NCBI RefSeq assembly: GCF_017312365.1
Contig: NZ_BLJI01000031.1
Span: 1-51,650, forward strand
Direction of reading: 5' to 3'
DNA: 51,650 nucleotides
DNA from: Chroococcus sp. FPU101
GTDB taxonomy: Bacteria > Cyanobacteriota > Cyanobacteriia > Cyanobacteriales > Microcystaceae
The notes under the pieces were generated by a model. It did no database searches. It was not told the origin of the DNA and saw only the letters and a program-made list of their open reading frames with translations. Both the position numbers and the translations under genes were made by a program. Numbering within the stretch: the stretch's first letter is position 1; each line of letters opens with the position of its first letter. Below are positions 25,401 through 32,482 of the stretch, piece after piece.

Positions 25401-27688
25401 TTCGCGTTGGGGGGGGGCTGCTCGTCATTAGTCTCAATGGTAACTTGTCTAACAAAACAACAAATTTGTTGTTGATTTTTTTCGAGAATAGCCCAAATCC
25501 GAATTTCACGCACTCTTGCCAAATCGTCGCCTAAAGCAATCTGCCACTGGAATCCAGACATTCCCGCCTCAGCTATTTCTGGATATTGACTTGCTACATC
25601 TGGACGTAATAAGCCATAGGTGATTTGTTCTTTGCTGAAATCTTCTTTTTCGATCAAAAGTGTTTGAATCCTGTCATTTTTGCTAAAAACCCAACCTGAC
25701 ACCAATAACAAACCCGTTTGGCTTTTTTCCTTATGTGTAGGTAAATCTAAGTGTCCTACTAAGTCGTCTGTCGGAATAATTTCTTTAAAATTAAAGAGTT
25801 GCTCTAATCGATTTTTTTTATCATTCACTGAAACTGCTTCAGATGGCAGTAAGAAGCATTGTTCTGGTAAGTCATCTATTGATTTATCGCTCAATTGTTC
25901 TTCTAATTGACCGAATTTACTTTTAAGCTTTAACCACAACTTTCGTAGTTTCCAGAACTTACTGCTTTCCATTGCTGAAATGAGAATTTTAGCTTGTTCT
26001 AATTGACTACAAATTTGCTGATATGAAGTCTGCATATCTTGCAGTTGAGTGTGAGATTGGTATAATTCTGACTGTTGAAGTTGAGCTTTTCCAGAAATCT
26101 GCTGAAACTGTTGTTGTGTTCGCTCAAACTGCGTTTGTGATTTTTGTAGATCAGCTTGCATTTGCTGAATTTGTACTTGAGATTTTTTGAGTTTTATTTG
26201 GGTCTGATCGAGTTGTCTTTGCGATCGATCTAATTCATCTTCTGTAAATTTAAGTTGTTTTTGCGCTTTGTTTAATTCATCCTCTGTCAGTTTAAGATGA
26301 ATTTGCGATCGGTCTAATTCATCCTTAGTTAATTTATATTGTGCAGAAATTTGTTGTAATTCGATTTGAGTCATGTACAATTGTGCCTGAGACTCTTTAA
26401 CTTCTAGTTGTGCTTGTTCTAGTTTAAGGTGAAATTCATTTAATTCAGATTGAGTTTCTTGTAATTTAATATAAGAATTGTTTAACTCTTGCTGATTACG
26501 CTGTAGATCAATATGAGATTGATTTAAATCAAATTGAGTTTCTTGTAATTTAATATAAGAATTGTTTAACTCTTGCTGATTATGCTGTAGGTCAATATGA
26601 GATTGATTTAACTCAGATTGAGTTTCTTGTAGTTGTACATAGCAATTATTTAACTCAGATTGTGTTTGTTGAAGTTGAATATGAGATTGATTTAAATCAA
26701 TTTGTGTTTGTTGGAGTTGAATATGAGATTGATTTAAATCAATTTGTGTCTGTTGGAGTTGTGTCCGCGCCTGTTCTAACTCAGTCTGAGTCTGTTGAAG
26801 TTGTGTTTTTAACTGTCTAACATTCTTTTCTGACTTACGAATATTTAACCAATCTTGAAGAACCCAGGCTTTTTGAGTAAAATAACTATCAATCTCGGAT
26901 GAAAGGAGATCATTCAACTGTTCATCTTGATAGAATAAATCAGCAGTTTTATTTAAAGTAGAGTAAAGCTTAATTGCTTCTGGAAAATAACGTTTTAATA
27001 ATGATAATCGATTAAATTCTACTGAGCGATTTAAATATTGTTGTTCAAAAAGATAAGCACAATAACCTAATGAAATATTAAATTTTTGCTTAATTAATTG
27101 AATTAGTTTATTAGGATCATCAGTAATTGTACTCAAGTGAAGTAAAATACATTTCTCTGGAGAATTTTGATAAAAATCTAAAACGATTTGATTATAACTT
27201 TGCCAGAGTTCAAGAGCTAAATTTGGATTATGAGTAAAAACTTCATCACCAGAATTTCCACGTCGGAATAAGGAGTCAACAACTTCCCAAGGAGAGCGAA
27301 AGATGAAAATATATTTAGCATCAGGCAGCAATTTTGACCAAAAAGATAGAAAAAGAGTAGTACGCGGATCTTTCCATCCCCAAGCCGAGTCAGCTTGATT
27401 ATTTTGAATCAGTTGTTTAACTTCTTCTAAATAATTTTCTGGAACAGCAATATCTTTATTTAAAGTCCATCCTTCTTTAGCAAAACCTTGGGAGACTAAA
27501 ACCCGTTCGTGAAAATCAACAAAATTAATGTTCTCAAAATAACCCTTAGCATTGCCTGGAGAAGCACTCATTAAATCCTTACCGATATTGAGTCCCGCAC
27601 TTTGTAATAAAGAAGCTGTTAAAGAGGTTCCCGAACGGTGCATCCCTGTAATAATTAAAGTGGGAGGGTTTGAAGATGAATTGAACAT
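22448..27688 (-). CDS. Giant fusion: sulfotransferase, coiled coil, GW module, GT2-GT2-GT4
   Basis: A 1746-residue protein. Residues 10-215 are a sulfotransferase-like P-loop domain (GMHRSGTSLTASLLQ at 15-29; YIFIFRSPWEVVDSLFRRG at 126-144). Residues 285-575 are a coiled coil of near-exact 14-residue repeats, ending in AMESSKFWKLRKLWLKLKS. Residues 657-752 are the GW-RPDVA-SG module. PPP at 758-760 is encoded by nine consecutive C. The first GT2 is about 815-1070 (SLIVPVYNTPLQFLEEML, ADDASKD, LLDHDDT), the second about 1135-1370 (TIIIPTKDRADLLKQC, HLNNDVEA), and a GT4 about 1405-1740 (GTTCERKGQHIF, EESFPRVILEAM). It would build and possibly sulfate a surface polysaccharide on one scaffold. 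It lies 85 nt after a methyltransferase gene and 17 nt before the next glycosyltransferase. Confidence 0.88.
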   Translation of the reverse strand: MFNSSSNPPTLIITGMHRSGTSLTASLLQSAGLNIGKDLMSASPGNAKGYFENINFVDFHERVLVSQGFAKEGWTLNKDIAVPENYLEEVKQLIQNNQADSAWGWKDPRTTLFLSFWSKLLPDAKYIFIFRSPWEVVDSLFRRGNSGDEVFTHNPNLALELWQSYNQIVLDFYQNSPEKCILLHLSTITDDPNKLIQLIKQKFNISLGYCAYLFEQQYLNRSVEFNRLSLLKRYFPEAIKLYSTLNKTADLFYQDEQLNDLLSSEIDSYFTQKAWVLQDWLNIRKSEKNVRQLKTQLQQTQTELEQARTQLQQTQIDLNQSHIQLQQTQIDLNQSHIQLQQTQSELNNCYVQLQETQSELNQSHIDLQHNQQELNNSYIKLQETQFDLNQSHIDLQRNQQELNNSYIKLQETQSELNEFHLKLEQAQLEVKESQAQLYMTQIELQQISAQYKLTKDELDRSQIHLKLTEDELNKAQKQLKFTEDELDRSQRQLDQTQIKLKKSQVQIQQMQADLQKSQTQFERTQQQFQQISGKAQLQQSELYQSHTQLQDMQTSYQQICSQLEQAKILISAMESSKFWKLRKLWLKLKSKFGQLEEQLSDKSIDDLPEQCFLLPSEAVSVNDKKNRLEQLFNFKEIIPTDDLVGHLDLPTHKEKSQTGLLLVSGWVFSKNDRIQTLLIEKEDFSKEQITYGLLRPDVASQYPEIAEAGMSGFQWQIALGDDLARVREIRIWAILEKNQQQICCFVRQVTIETNDEQPPPNAKNDEDLCFLGNPHTVHAWQKQDLYQRWRSNNFLTPKLLLVMKNEATQLQLNAGFKISLIVPVYNTPLQFLEEMLHSVLAQTYPNWELCIADDASKDSHVKKILEEYIAIDSRIKVCFREENGHIVKATNSALALATGDYIALLDHDDTLSLDALQQVAECIAQNPELDWIYTDEDKIDEKGNHYDPQMKGQWSPEMAITHNYTHHLAVFRRTLIEQVGGLREGYEGAQDLDLFLRISEHTTAERIAHIPKVCYHWRSHQNSTASGGQQKQYVFDSAYRCISEALERRGLKAKPFLPAIAKQYDMCLYQLCWDASLLTERLVTIIIPTKDRADLLKQCITSLEKTINPLSVKLLIIDDGSTEAATKDYFQQLQQQQFWSCQIVSSNRQNDAFNYARLMNLAIKYVDTPYILHLNNDVEAIHSGWLEDMVGWMSVAGVGVVGAKLLYPDQTIQHGGVVIGSHDGLADHLFHLLPQEAVGYLALPHATRNVSAVTGACLLTTTELYQELQGFDEERFGVQYNDVDYCLKAIQSGQRVVFTPQATLIHQTSASRGQDYNFEEHLSFLKLYPDYRDPYFSPNLEIDSMQMEINPDQFCYAERAKNLKILLISHNLNLEGAPLMLNEIAQYCVSQEGYQIHVLSPKDGVLRQRLENLGVKVIIHPIDIYCPGKTIYTLKQELEQLGNELQLKDYDLVVSNTLGVFWGVELANLFKVPSIWYIHESTSIHLFCQCFEKSIQSLILSCFTMAAQIVFVAEATRRLYHSLDIKGNFRVIHGGIDLQKIEKFRKTYQKSELRSKYNIANDDIVISIIGTTCERKGQHIFIDAIKELNSINSEDFSNITALIVGGRKGKYLELLNRRIEKMNLKNVIIFEETSEIYDFFHLSDIFVCASLEESFPRVILEAMAFELKIISTDVFGIPEMINNGVEGYLIKAGNYQALAQAINDCLENPEHSAKMARNGYLTMQRKFDAQRLLKKHLETIKKVSLG
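25409..25417 (-). repeat. C9 homopolymer inside the giant glycosyltransferase gene
   Basis: Nine G on the plus strand (C on the coding strand) form codons 758-760 (PPP). No comparable G/C run was noticed elsewhere in this AT-rich window; the next is seven. It sits exactly between the GW module and the first GT2 domain. A one-base slip would cut off all three glycosyltransferase domains, the classical layout of a phase-variable contingency locus, although phase variation itself is only inferred. Confidence 0.7.
26429..26794 (-). repeat. Tandem 42-bp repeats encoding a 14-residue coiled-coil unit
   Basis: Codons 299-420 consist of about nine degenerate 14-residue units such as QLQQTQIDLNQSHI, some identical at the protein level and nearly so in DNA. 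Two consecutive 28-residue super-units (from DLQHNQQELNN and DLQRNQQELNN) show later duplication. The array is likely to vary in copy number among strains. Confidence 0.8.
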
Positions 27689-27773
27689 ACAAGCTTCTCC
27701 AATAGATTGATTCGACTCATTTAAGCTGTCAATTTGAATGACTTTTGTGCCTATAAATGTTCTCTTATTTTAA

Positions 27774-28541
27774 CTAAACTTTTTTAATCAATATTATGTC
27801 TTGGTGATTATCCCAAGCTGCATCCCGATATTCCAAGACTTGGAAATTCATTTGCTGACTCATTTTTTCAAACCAACTTTTATCAATTAAAGACAACCCA
27901 TAACCAGAGTTATCAGCATAATCACAATAGCCATATCCTTGACGATAATAATCATTTATCAGATCATATAAATGATTTTGCTTTAGTCCGTAGGTTTCAC
28001 CATTGATCATCCGCCTAATTACAGTATCACCGTGAGATGAAATAACAAGAATTCCTTGAGTTGCCAGATTATTAATAAATAACTTCAATAAGTCATAAGC
28101 CATTTTTTGATTAAAATGAGTAATCAAAGAACCACACCAAATTAAATCAAATTGTTTAGGAAATTTCACTTGGTCTAGATCACTCGATGAATAAACCTTG
28201 ACTGCATTAAAGTTTTCAGCACAAAAATCAACACCATCTATATTAGTATCACAAGCATAGATGGTTTGAGTTGGAAATAACCATCGCAATCCCCGTAAAA
28301 CTCTTCCATGACCCGAGGGCATATCCAAAATATATTTAATATCTTGAGCTAATAAATCTTTAGCCCTTTCAATATTTTCTAAGGCAGATTTGGTTACTCT
28401 AAAATAGTGAAAGTAGTTCTGTTCGCTAGGAATATTTTCGGCATGGTCACGAGCTAGCATTTGATCAGCATCTGAAATTTGAGTGACAAGTCCTTCTAGT
28501 GCAAGAGAAGCTATAAATTTTTGAAGCTGTTGATCATCCAT
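27774..28541 (-). CDS. Class I SAM-dependent methyltransferase of the glycan locus
   Basis: A 255-residue protein from ATG 28541, preceded by TTGGAAAATTTT. An upstream ATG at 28577 would add a hydrophobic 12-residue leader unlike the family. Motif I is YILDMPSGHGRVLRGL, the acidic residue after strand 2 lies in YACDTNIDGV, and FDLIWCGSLITHFN is the motif IV region. The C-terminal YCDYADNSGYGLSLIDKSWF segment is typical of methyltransferases from cell-surface glycan clusters. It lies between the exporter ATPase (125 nt upstream) and the giant glycosyltransferase gene (85 nt downstream) on the same strand. It probably methylates a sugar or end-caps the chain. In ATP-dependent export systems such caps can set chain length, but this is inference here. 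Confidence 0.75.
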   Translation of the reverse strand: MDDQQLQKFIASLALEGLVTQISDADQMLARDHAENIPSEQNYFHYFRVTKSALENIERAKDLLAQDIKYILDMPSGHGRVLRGLRWLFPTQTIYACDTNIDGVDFCAENFNAVKVYSSSDLDQVKFPKQFDLIWCGSLITHFNQKMAYDLLKLFINNLATQGILVISSHGDTVIRRMINGETYGLKQNHLYDLINDYYRQGYGYCDYADNSGYGLSLIDKSWFEKMSQQMNFQVLEYRDAAWDNHQDIILIKKV

Positions 28542-28666
28542 AAAATTTTCCAACCAAATTACAACAAATAATATCATAACTTAAAAAAGGAAAACTACTC
28601 CATTTATTCACTTTTTTAAGTCAACAAAAATCAATATCTAATTTTTAAAAGATGTCACTATCTTTC

Positions 28667-30070
28667 CTAGGCGATGATCTTACATTGCTCTAAATATAAA
28701 GAGACATTCGGTTCAATTAGAAAATCGACCGTTTGAGTCGCTGTAAGTTCCTCTTCTGGCTGAACTCGAAACATTAAAATATCTACACATCGATGTAAAT
28801 AGCATTCTTCGGAATCAATCTGACCTAAAACTCCATTATTGAGGAAGTAAACACCTGGAAGTAGCAGACAAGAAAACTTAAATTCTATTTTAGCCGTTGT
28901 ATTTGCTGAAATAAATTCGATCATTTTATTGATAGGATGCGAGGCTGCACCTCCTAAGAAAAAACCACTAACCGTTTTGATTAACATACCAAATCTGACT
29001 TGATAAGCATCTTCGGAGAAATCAACAGTGTAGTGATAGATATATTCCTCACCACGAACTAAATTATTGACTTTTTCTCCTTCTAAAGTTGTTAAATAAG
29101 GATCTCGAATTTCAGCCCCTCTAGAAATGTAAGTAACCGTACTTTCAGGCTTTAAATAAGGATCATAAAAAGGCTGCAATTTTTTAACAAGTGTATTGTT
29201 TTTATGATGATTTAATAACTGCAAAGATGGACTATCAGAATCATCACCTAAAACTAAATTAGTTTGAGAGTTATTATGATTATTTTGACGATTTAATTCT
29301 TTTATTTCTTTTCTATATGCTTCAACTTGATCGTTAGGACAATAAAGCAGTTTATGGTATTTTGAAATAATTAGTTTAGGAGAACCAGAAAGAATAATTT
29401 CTCCATGATCAATTAAAATAGAACGATTGCATAATTCAATCACTGAAGATGCTGTATGAGAAACAAATAAAATCGTTTTTCCCTGATCTCTAAAAGCTCG
29501 AATTCTAGAAAAACATTTTCTTTGAAAGGCTTCGTCACCCACCGCTAAAGCTTCATCTACAATTAGAATATCTGGATTAACATTAATTGCCACAGCAAAA
29601 GCAAGTCGAATAAACATCCCACTCGAATAAGTTTTGACTGGCTGATCAATAAAATGACCAATATCAGCAAAAGCAACAATTTCATCAAATCTTTTCTCGA
29701 TTTCTTCTTGCTCTAAGCCTAATAGCCTACCATTAAAAAATACATTTTGACGACCCGTAAATTCTAGGTTAAAGCCACTACCTAATTCTAAAAGAGCCGA
29801 AATTCTCCCGTTAACTTTAACTTGACCTGATGTGGGCGTTAAAGTTCCCACAATAATCTGTAATAATGTACTTTTTCCTGAGCCGTTGCGTCCGACAATG
29901 CCTAACGTTTCTCCTTGAGTGATACTTAAATCAATATTTTTCAATGCCCAAAATTCTTTAGCTCTCGAATGCGCGGGGATAATAAGTTCTTTTAGTCGAT
30001 CAATTGGATAAACGTACTGTTTATAACACTTCGATATCCCTTCTAGGCATATAACGTCCTCGTGACTCAT
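28667..30070 (-). CDS. Polysaccharide ABC exporter ATPase with C-terminal Wzt-like domain
   Basis: A 467-residue ATPase that powers export of finished polysaccharide across the inner membrane. The nucleotide-binding domain has Walker A GRNGSGKST (60-68), the signature YSSGM (148-152), Walker B DILIVDE (167-173) and the switch His in FVSHT. Residues 300-467 form a Wzt_C-type beta domain that in homologues binds the glycan's non-reducing end or its cap. The N-terminal sequence SKCYKQYVYPIDRLKELI is typical of Wzt/TagH/RfbB-type ATPases. The partner permease lies 1.5 kb away on the same strand, separated by a gene on the opposite strand. The start is ATG 30070. Confidence 0.93.
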   Translation of the reverse strand: MSHEDVICLEGISKCYKQYVYPIDRLKELIIPAHSRAKEFWALKNIDLSITQGETLGIVGRNGSGKSTLLQIIVGTLTPTSGQVKVNGRISALLELGSGFNLEFTGRQNVFFNGRLLGLEQEEIEKRFDEIVAFADIGHFIDQPVKTYSSGMFIRLAFAVAINVNPDILIVDEALAVGDEAFQRKCFSRIRAFRDQGKTILFVSHTASSVIELCNRSILIDHGEIILSGSPKLIISKYHKLLYCPNDQVEAYRKEIKELNRQNNHNNSQTNLVLGDDSDSPSLQLLNHHKNNTLVKKLQPFYDPYLKPESTVTYISRGAEIRDPYLTTLEGEKVNNLVRGEEYIYHYTVDFSEDAYQVRFGMLIKTVSGFFLGGAASHPINKMIEFISANTTAKIEFKFSCLLLPGVYFLNNGVLGQIDSEECYLHRCVDILMFRVQPEEELTATQTVDFLIEPNVSLYLEQCKIIA

Positions 30071-30355
30071 AGGGGGTTAGACGCTCCTCACTATACTTTA
30101 CTCTACGCTAACTTAAAAAATAGATACTTCTCTTACTCAGCTAAGTTACAAGCAATGATGACAAAAGTCAAGTCACAGAATGAGCCATCTGACTGACTTC
30201 ATCTAATAAAGACTCTAATTTTCTAGTTATCAATTGTACTTTTAGATTAGGAAACTATTTTCAGTGATTGCTAAGGCTAAAAAATCGCTTGCTATTAACA
30301 ACACGTCGTGATATGTTTAATTGTCAATTAGCTCCTATTCATTAACTCATTAAAA
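30071..30355. other. Divergent spacer between exporter ATPase and methyltransferase genes
   Basis: This 285-bp AT-rich spacer must hold promoters for both the minus-strand glycan genes and the plus-strand methyltransferase. I see no gene, strong inverted repeat or clean promoter consensus. Confidence 0.4.
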
Positions 30356-31549
30356 ATGAATGTTCCTACTAATAGCGTCCCCTTGGTCTTAAGCTCAAGC
30401 CAAATGACATCAGTGCAGGATTTGGTTAAAAGATTAGTAAAAGATTATCTAAAAAATCCAGACCAGTTTAATTTATCGATCCACCCTGATGATGAAATGT
30501 ATCTTTATAGTTTAGAGCTAAATCAAGGAAATCAAGAAAAAGCACTTTTTGATTATTTCCGAATTGGCTCAACTATTATGGATGTCATTAAACAAGTTAT
30601 TCAGTGGAAATTTAATGGCTTTGAAAATATCAATAGTTTTTTAGATTTTGCTTGCGGCTACGGAAGATATACACGTTTTCTACTTCAAGAAATGCCCGTC
30701 TCTAAAATCTGGGTTTCTGATATTTATGTCGAAGGTGTTAAGTTCCAAGAAGAACAATTTGGCGTTCAAGGTATTATCTCAGTTAGTCGTCCTGAAGATT
30801 ATGTTTGTTCCCAACAGTTCGATTGTATTTTGGTGATTTCTCTGTTTACCCATCTTCCTGAAACCACCTTTATACGATGGCTTAGGAAACTATACAGTCT
30901 TTTGACTCCTCGTGGAATTTTGATGTTTACTACTCACGATATGAGTTTGGTACCTGCTAACGTTTCTCCATCAGAAAAGGGAATCTGTTTTTTAGGAATG
31001 AGTGAAAGCCGTTCTCTTGATACTGATGAATACGGTTCTACTTGGGTTACTCAAGATTTTGTTGAACAAGCTGTTAGTGAAGCCAGTGATGGGCAAGGTA
31101 AATGTTATTGTTTGCGCAAAGGTATTAATAACCATCAAGATTTATATCTTGTCACTCGTGATGATAGCTTAGAATCTATGGAATTAAATCTTTATAAAAG
31201 ACCATTTAGTAACATTGATCGTTGCCATTTACATAATGAGAATACACTTTATTTAGCAGGATGGGCGGCGACTTATAATGACCATGCCTCAATTCAAGAT
31301 ATTCAATTTTTGATCAATGGTCAACTTAAACAAAGATGTTTACCTTTCGCTTATCGTCCTGATGTAGCTAAATTTTACAATAATCCAGATTATTCTTATT
31401 CGGGTTGGAATTGTTGCATTCATCTAGATGACAATGTTAATTTAGCAACTGATATTTTAGAAGTCATTCTTATTGATAGTGTAGGGATGAAAAATACATC
31501 ATATATCGGAACAATCGAAAAAGCTTTCAAAAATCCTCCATCAGCTTAA
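30356..31549 (+). CDS. Methyltransferase fused to a GW-RPDVA module
   Basis: A 397-residue protein with two parts. Residues 60-275 are a class I SAM methyltransferase: SFLDFACGYGRYTRFLLQ (motif I, near residue 97), the acidic VSDIYVEGV, and FDCILVISLFTHLP (motif IV region). Residues 287-390 contain LYLAGWAATYND, AYRPDVAKFYNNP and YSGWNCCIHL, the landmarks also seen in the lipoprotein at 18535 and the giant glycosyltransferase. It is the only plus-strand gene in the locus, between the exporter ATPase (divergent) and permease (convergent). Its context suggests it modifies the exported glycan, with the module perhaps recognising the chain. ATG 30356 has no clear ribosome-binding site. Confidence 0.75.
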   Translation: MNVPTNSVPLVLSSSQMTSVQDLVKRLVKDYLKNPDQFNLSIHPDDEMYLYSLELNQGNQEKALFDYFRIGSTIMDVIKQVIQWKFNGFENINSFLDFACGYGRYTRFLLQEMPVSKIWVSDIYVEGVKFQEEQFGVQGIISVSRPEDYVCSQQFDCILVISLFTHLPETTFIRWLRKLYSLLTPRGILMFTTHDMSLVPANVSPSEKGICFLGMSESRSLDTDEYGSTWVTQDFVEQAVSEASDGQGKCYCLRKGINNHQDLYLVTRDDSLESMELNLYKRPFSNIDRCHLHNENTLYLAGWAATYNDHASIQDIQFLINGQLKQRCLPFAYRPDVAKFYNNPDYSYSGWNCCIHLDDNVNLATDILEVILIDSVGMKNTSYIGTIEKAFKNPPSA

Positions 31550-31556
31550 ATGATTA

Positions 31557-31575
31557 AGGTGGGTCAACCCCACCT
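31557..31575. terminator. Hairpin between the methyltransferase and permease genes
   Basis: AGGTGGG (31557-31563) pairs with CCCACCT (31569-31575) around a 5-nt loop between two convergent genes. The core matches the hairpin at 18507-18525, so it may be a dispersed palindrome recruited as a bidirectional terminator. Confidence 0.65.
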
Positions 31576-31589
31576 AACTACACCTAAAT

Positions 31590-32441
31590 TTATAGAACAT
31601 CAGCAAAAGCTGGACGTAATTTTCGATAGATGGTAAGTCCAAGGATAAAAATAATAATAGAAATTAGCCAAAGCACTCCCCATTCTCGCCAATGTTGGAT
31701 TGAACCAACTAAAATTAATTCTCGATAAATTTCAGATAAGGGGGTCATGGGATTAAACCAATTAATAAACCAGCGAAAGCTCTCTGGAATAGCAGTAATT
31801 GGATAAATAATCGGTGTTAAATAAAACCAAAAATTTAAAATCACGGCTAAAGTTTGTGGAATATCTCTTAAAAAAACGGTCAAACCAGCAAATAAATAAC
31901 CTAGTCCTGCCGTTAATAATAATTGAGGTATCCAAATTAAAGGCAAAAGAGCTAAAGTTAAAGGTAATTGATGAAAAATAAAAGCAACAGCAATAATTAA
32001 AGCCGCTAAACCAAATGAGGTTTCAATAAAGATTGATAAAATTGGAACAAGGGGTAATAAAGCGAGAGGAAAAACTACTTTTTTAACCAAATTGGTTTGA
32101 TTAATAATTGAAGTCGTAGCTTGGTTGAGTCCCCCAGAAAATGCTAACCAAGGTAAGAATCCCGCAAATAACCACAAACCGAAGGATAAATGACTATTGG
32201 CAGCAATTCCAGTCACATTTGATTTAACCCTAAGAACAACTGAAAAAACATAAATATAAAGGAATAATTGGGATAATTGATTCAGTAATGGCCACAAATT
32301 TCCAATAATTGAGCCTTTGTAACGAGCATCTAAATCTCGTCTGACTAATACTCTGAGTAGATCATATTTAGTCCACCAATGCTCATTAATGGGTAATCGT
32401 CGCCGAACTCGACTAGCTTGATGTTTAATTGTTCCTAACAA
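31590..32441 (-). CDS. Polysaccharide ABC exporter permease (Wzm/TagG-like)
   Basis: A 283-residue integral membrane protein of the ABC-2 family. The N-terminal amphipathic segment WTKYDLLRVLVRRDLDARYKGS is characteristic of Wzm/TagG/KpsM-type permeases, followed by about six hydrophobic helices and the conserved VFLRDIPQTLAVILNFWFYLTPIIYP. With the ATPase at 28667 it should form the channel that exports polysaccharide across the inner membrane. It starts at ATG 32441, 41 nt after the recovered end of dxr, and may be co-transcribed with dxr. The usual permease-ATPase operon is interrupted here by an opposite-strand methyltransferase gene. Confidence 0.93.
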   Translation of the reverse strand: MLGTIKHQASRVRRRLPINEHWWTKYDLLRVLVRRDLDARYKGSIIGNLWPLLNQLSQLFLYIYVFSVVLRVKSNVTGIAANSHLSFGLWLFAGFLPWLAFSGGLNQATTSIINQTNLVKKVVFPLALLPLVPILSIFIETSFGLAALIIAVAFIFHQLPLTLALLPLIWIPQLLLTAGLGYLFAGLTVFLRDIPQTLAVILNFWFYLTPIIYPITAIPESFRWFINWFNPMTPLSEIYRELILVGSIQHWREWGVLWLISIIIFILGLTIYRKLRPAFADVL

Positions 32442-32482
32442 AACTCACTCCTCTGATCTGGTCTTAGTCTATTTTTTGTAGT

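Noticed and set aside
26429-26794. Repeats in the giant glycosyltransferase as a CRISPR-like array
   Set aside because: They are in-frame 42-bp coding repeats without spacers and encode a continuous coiled coil.
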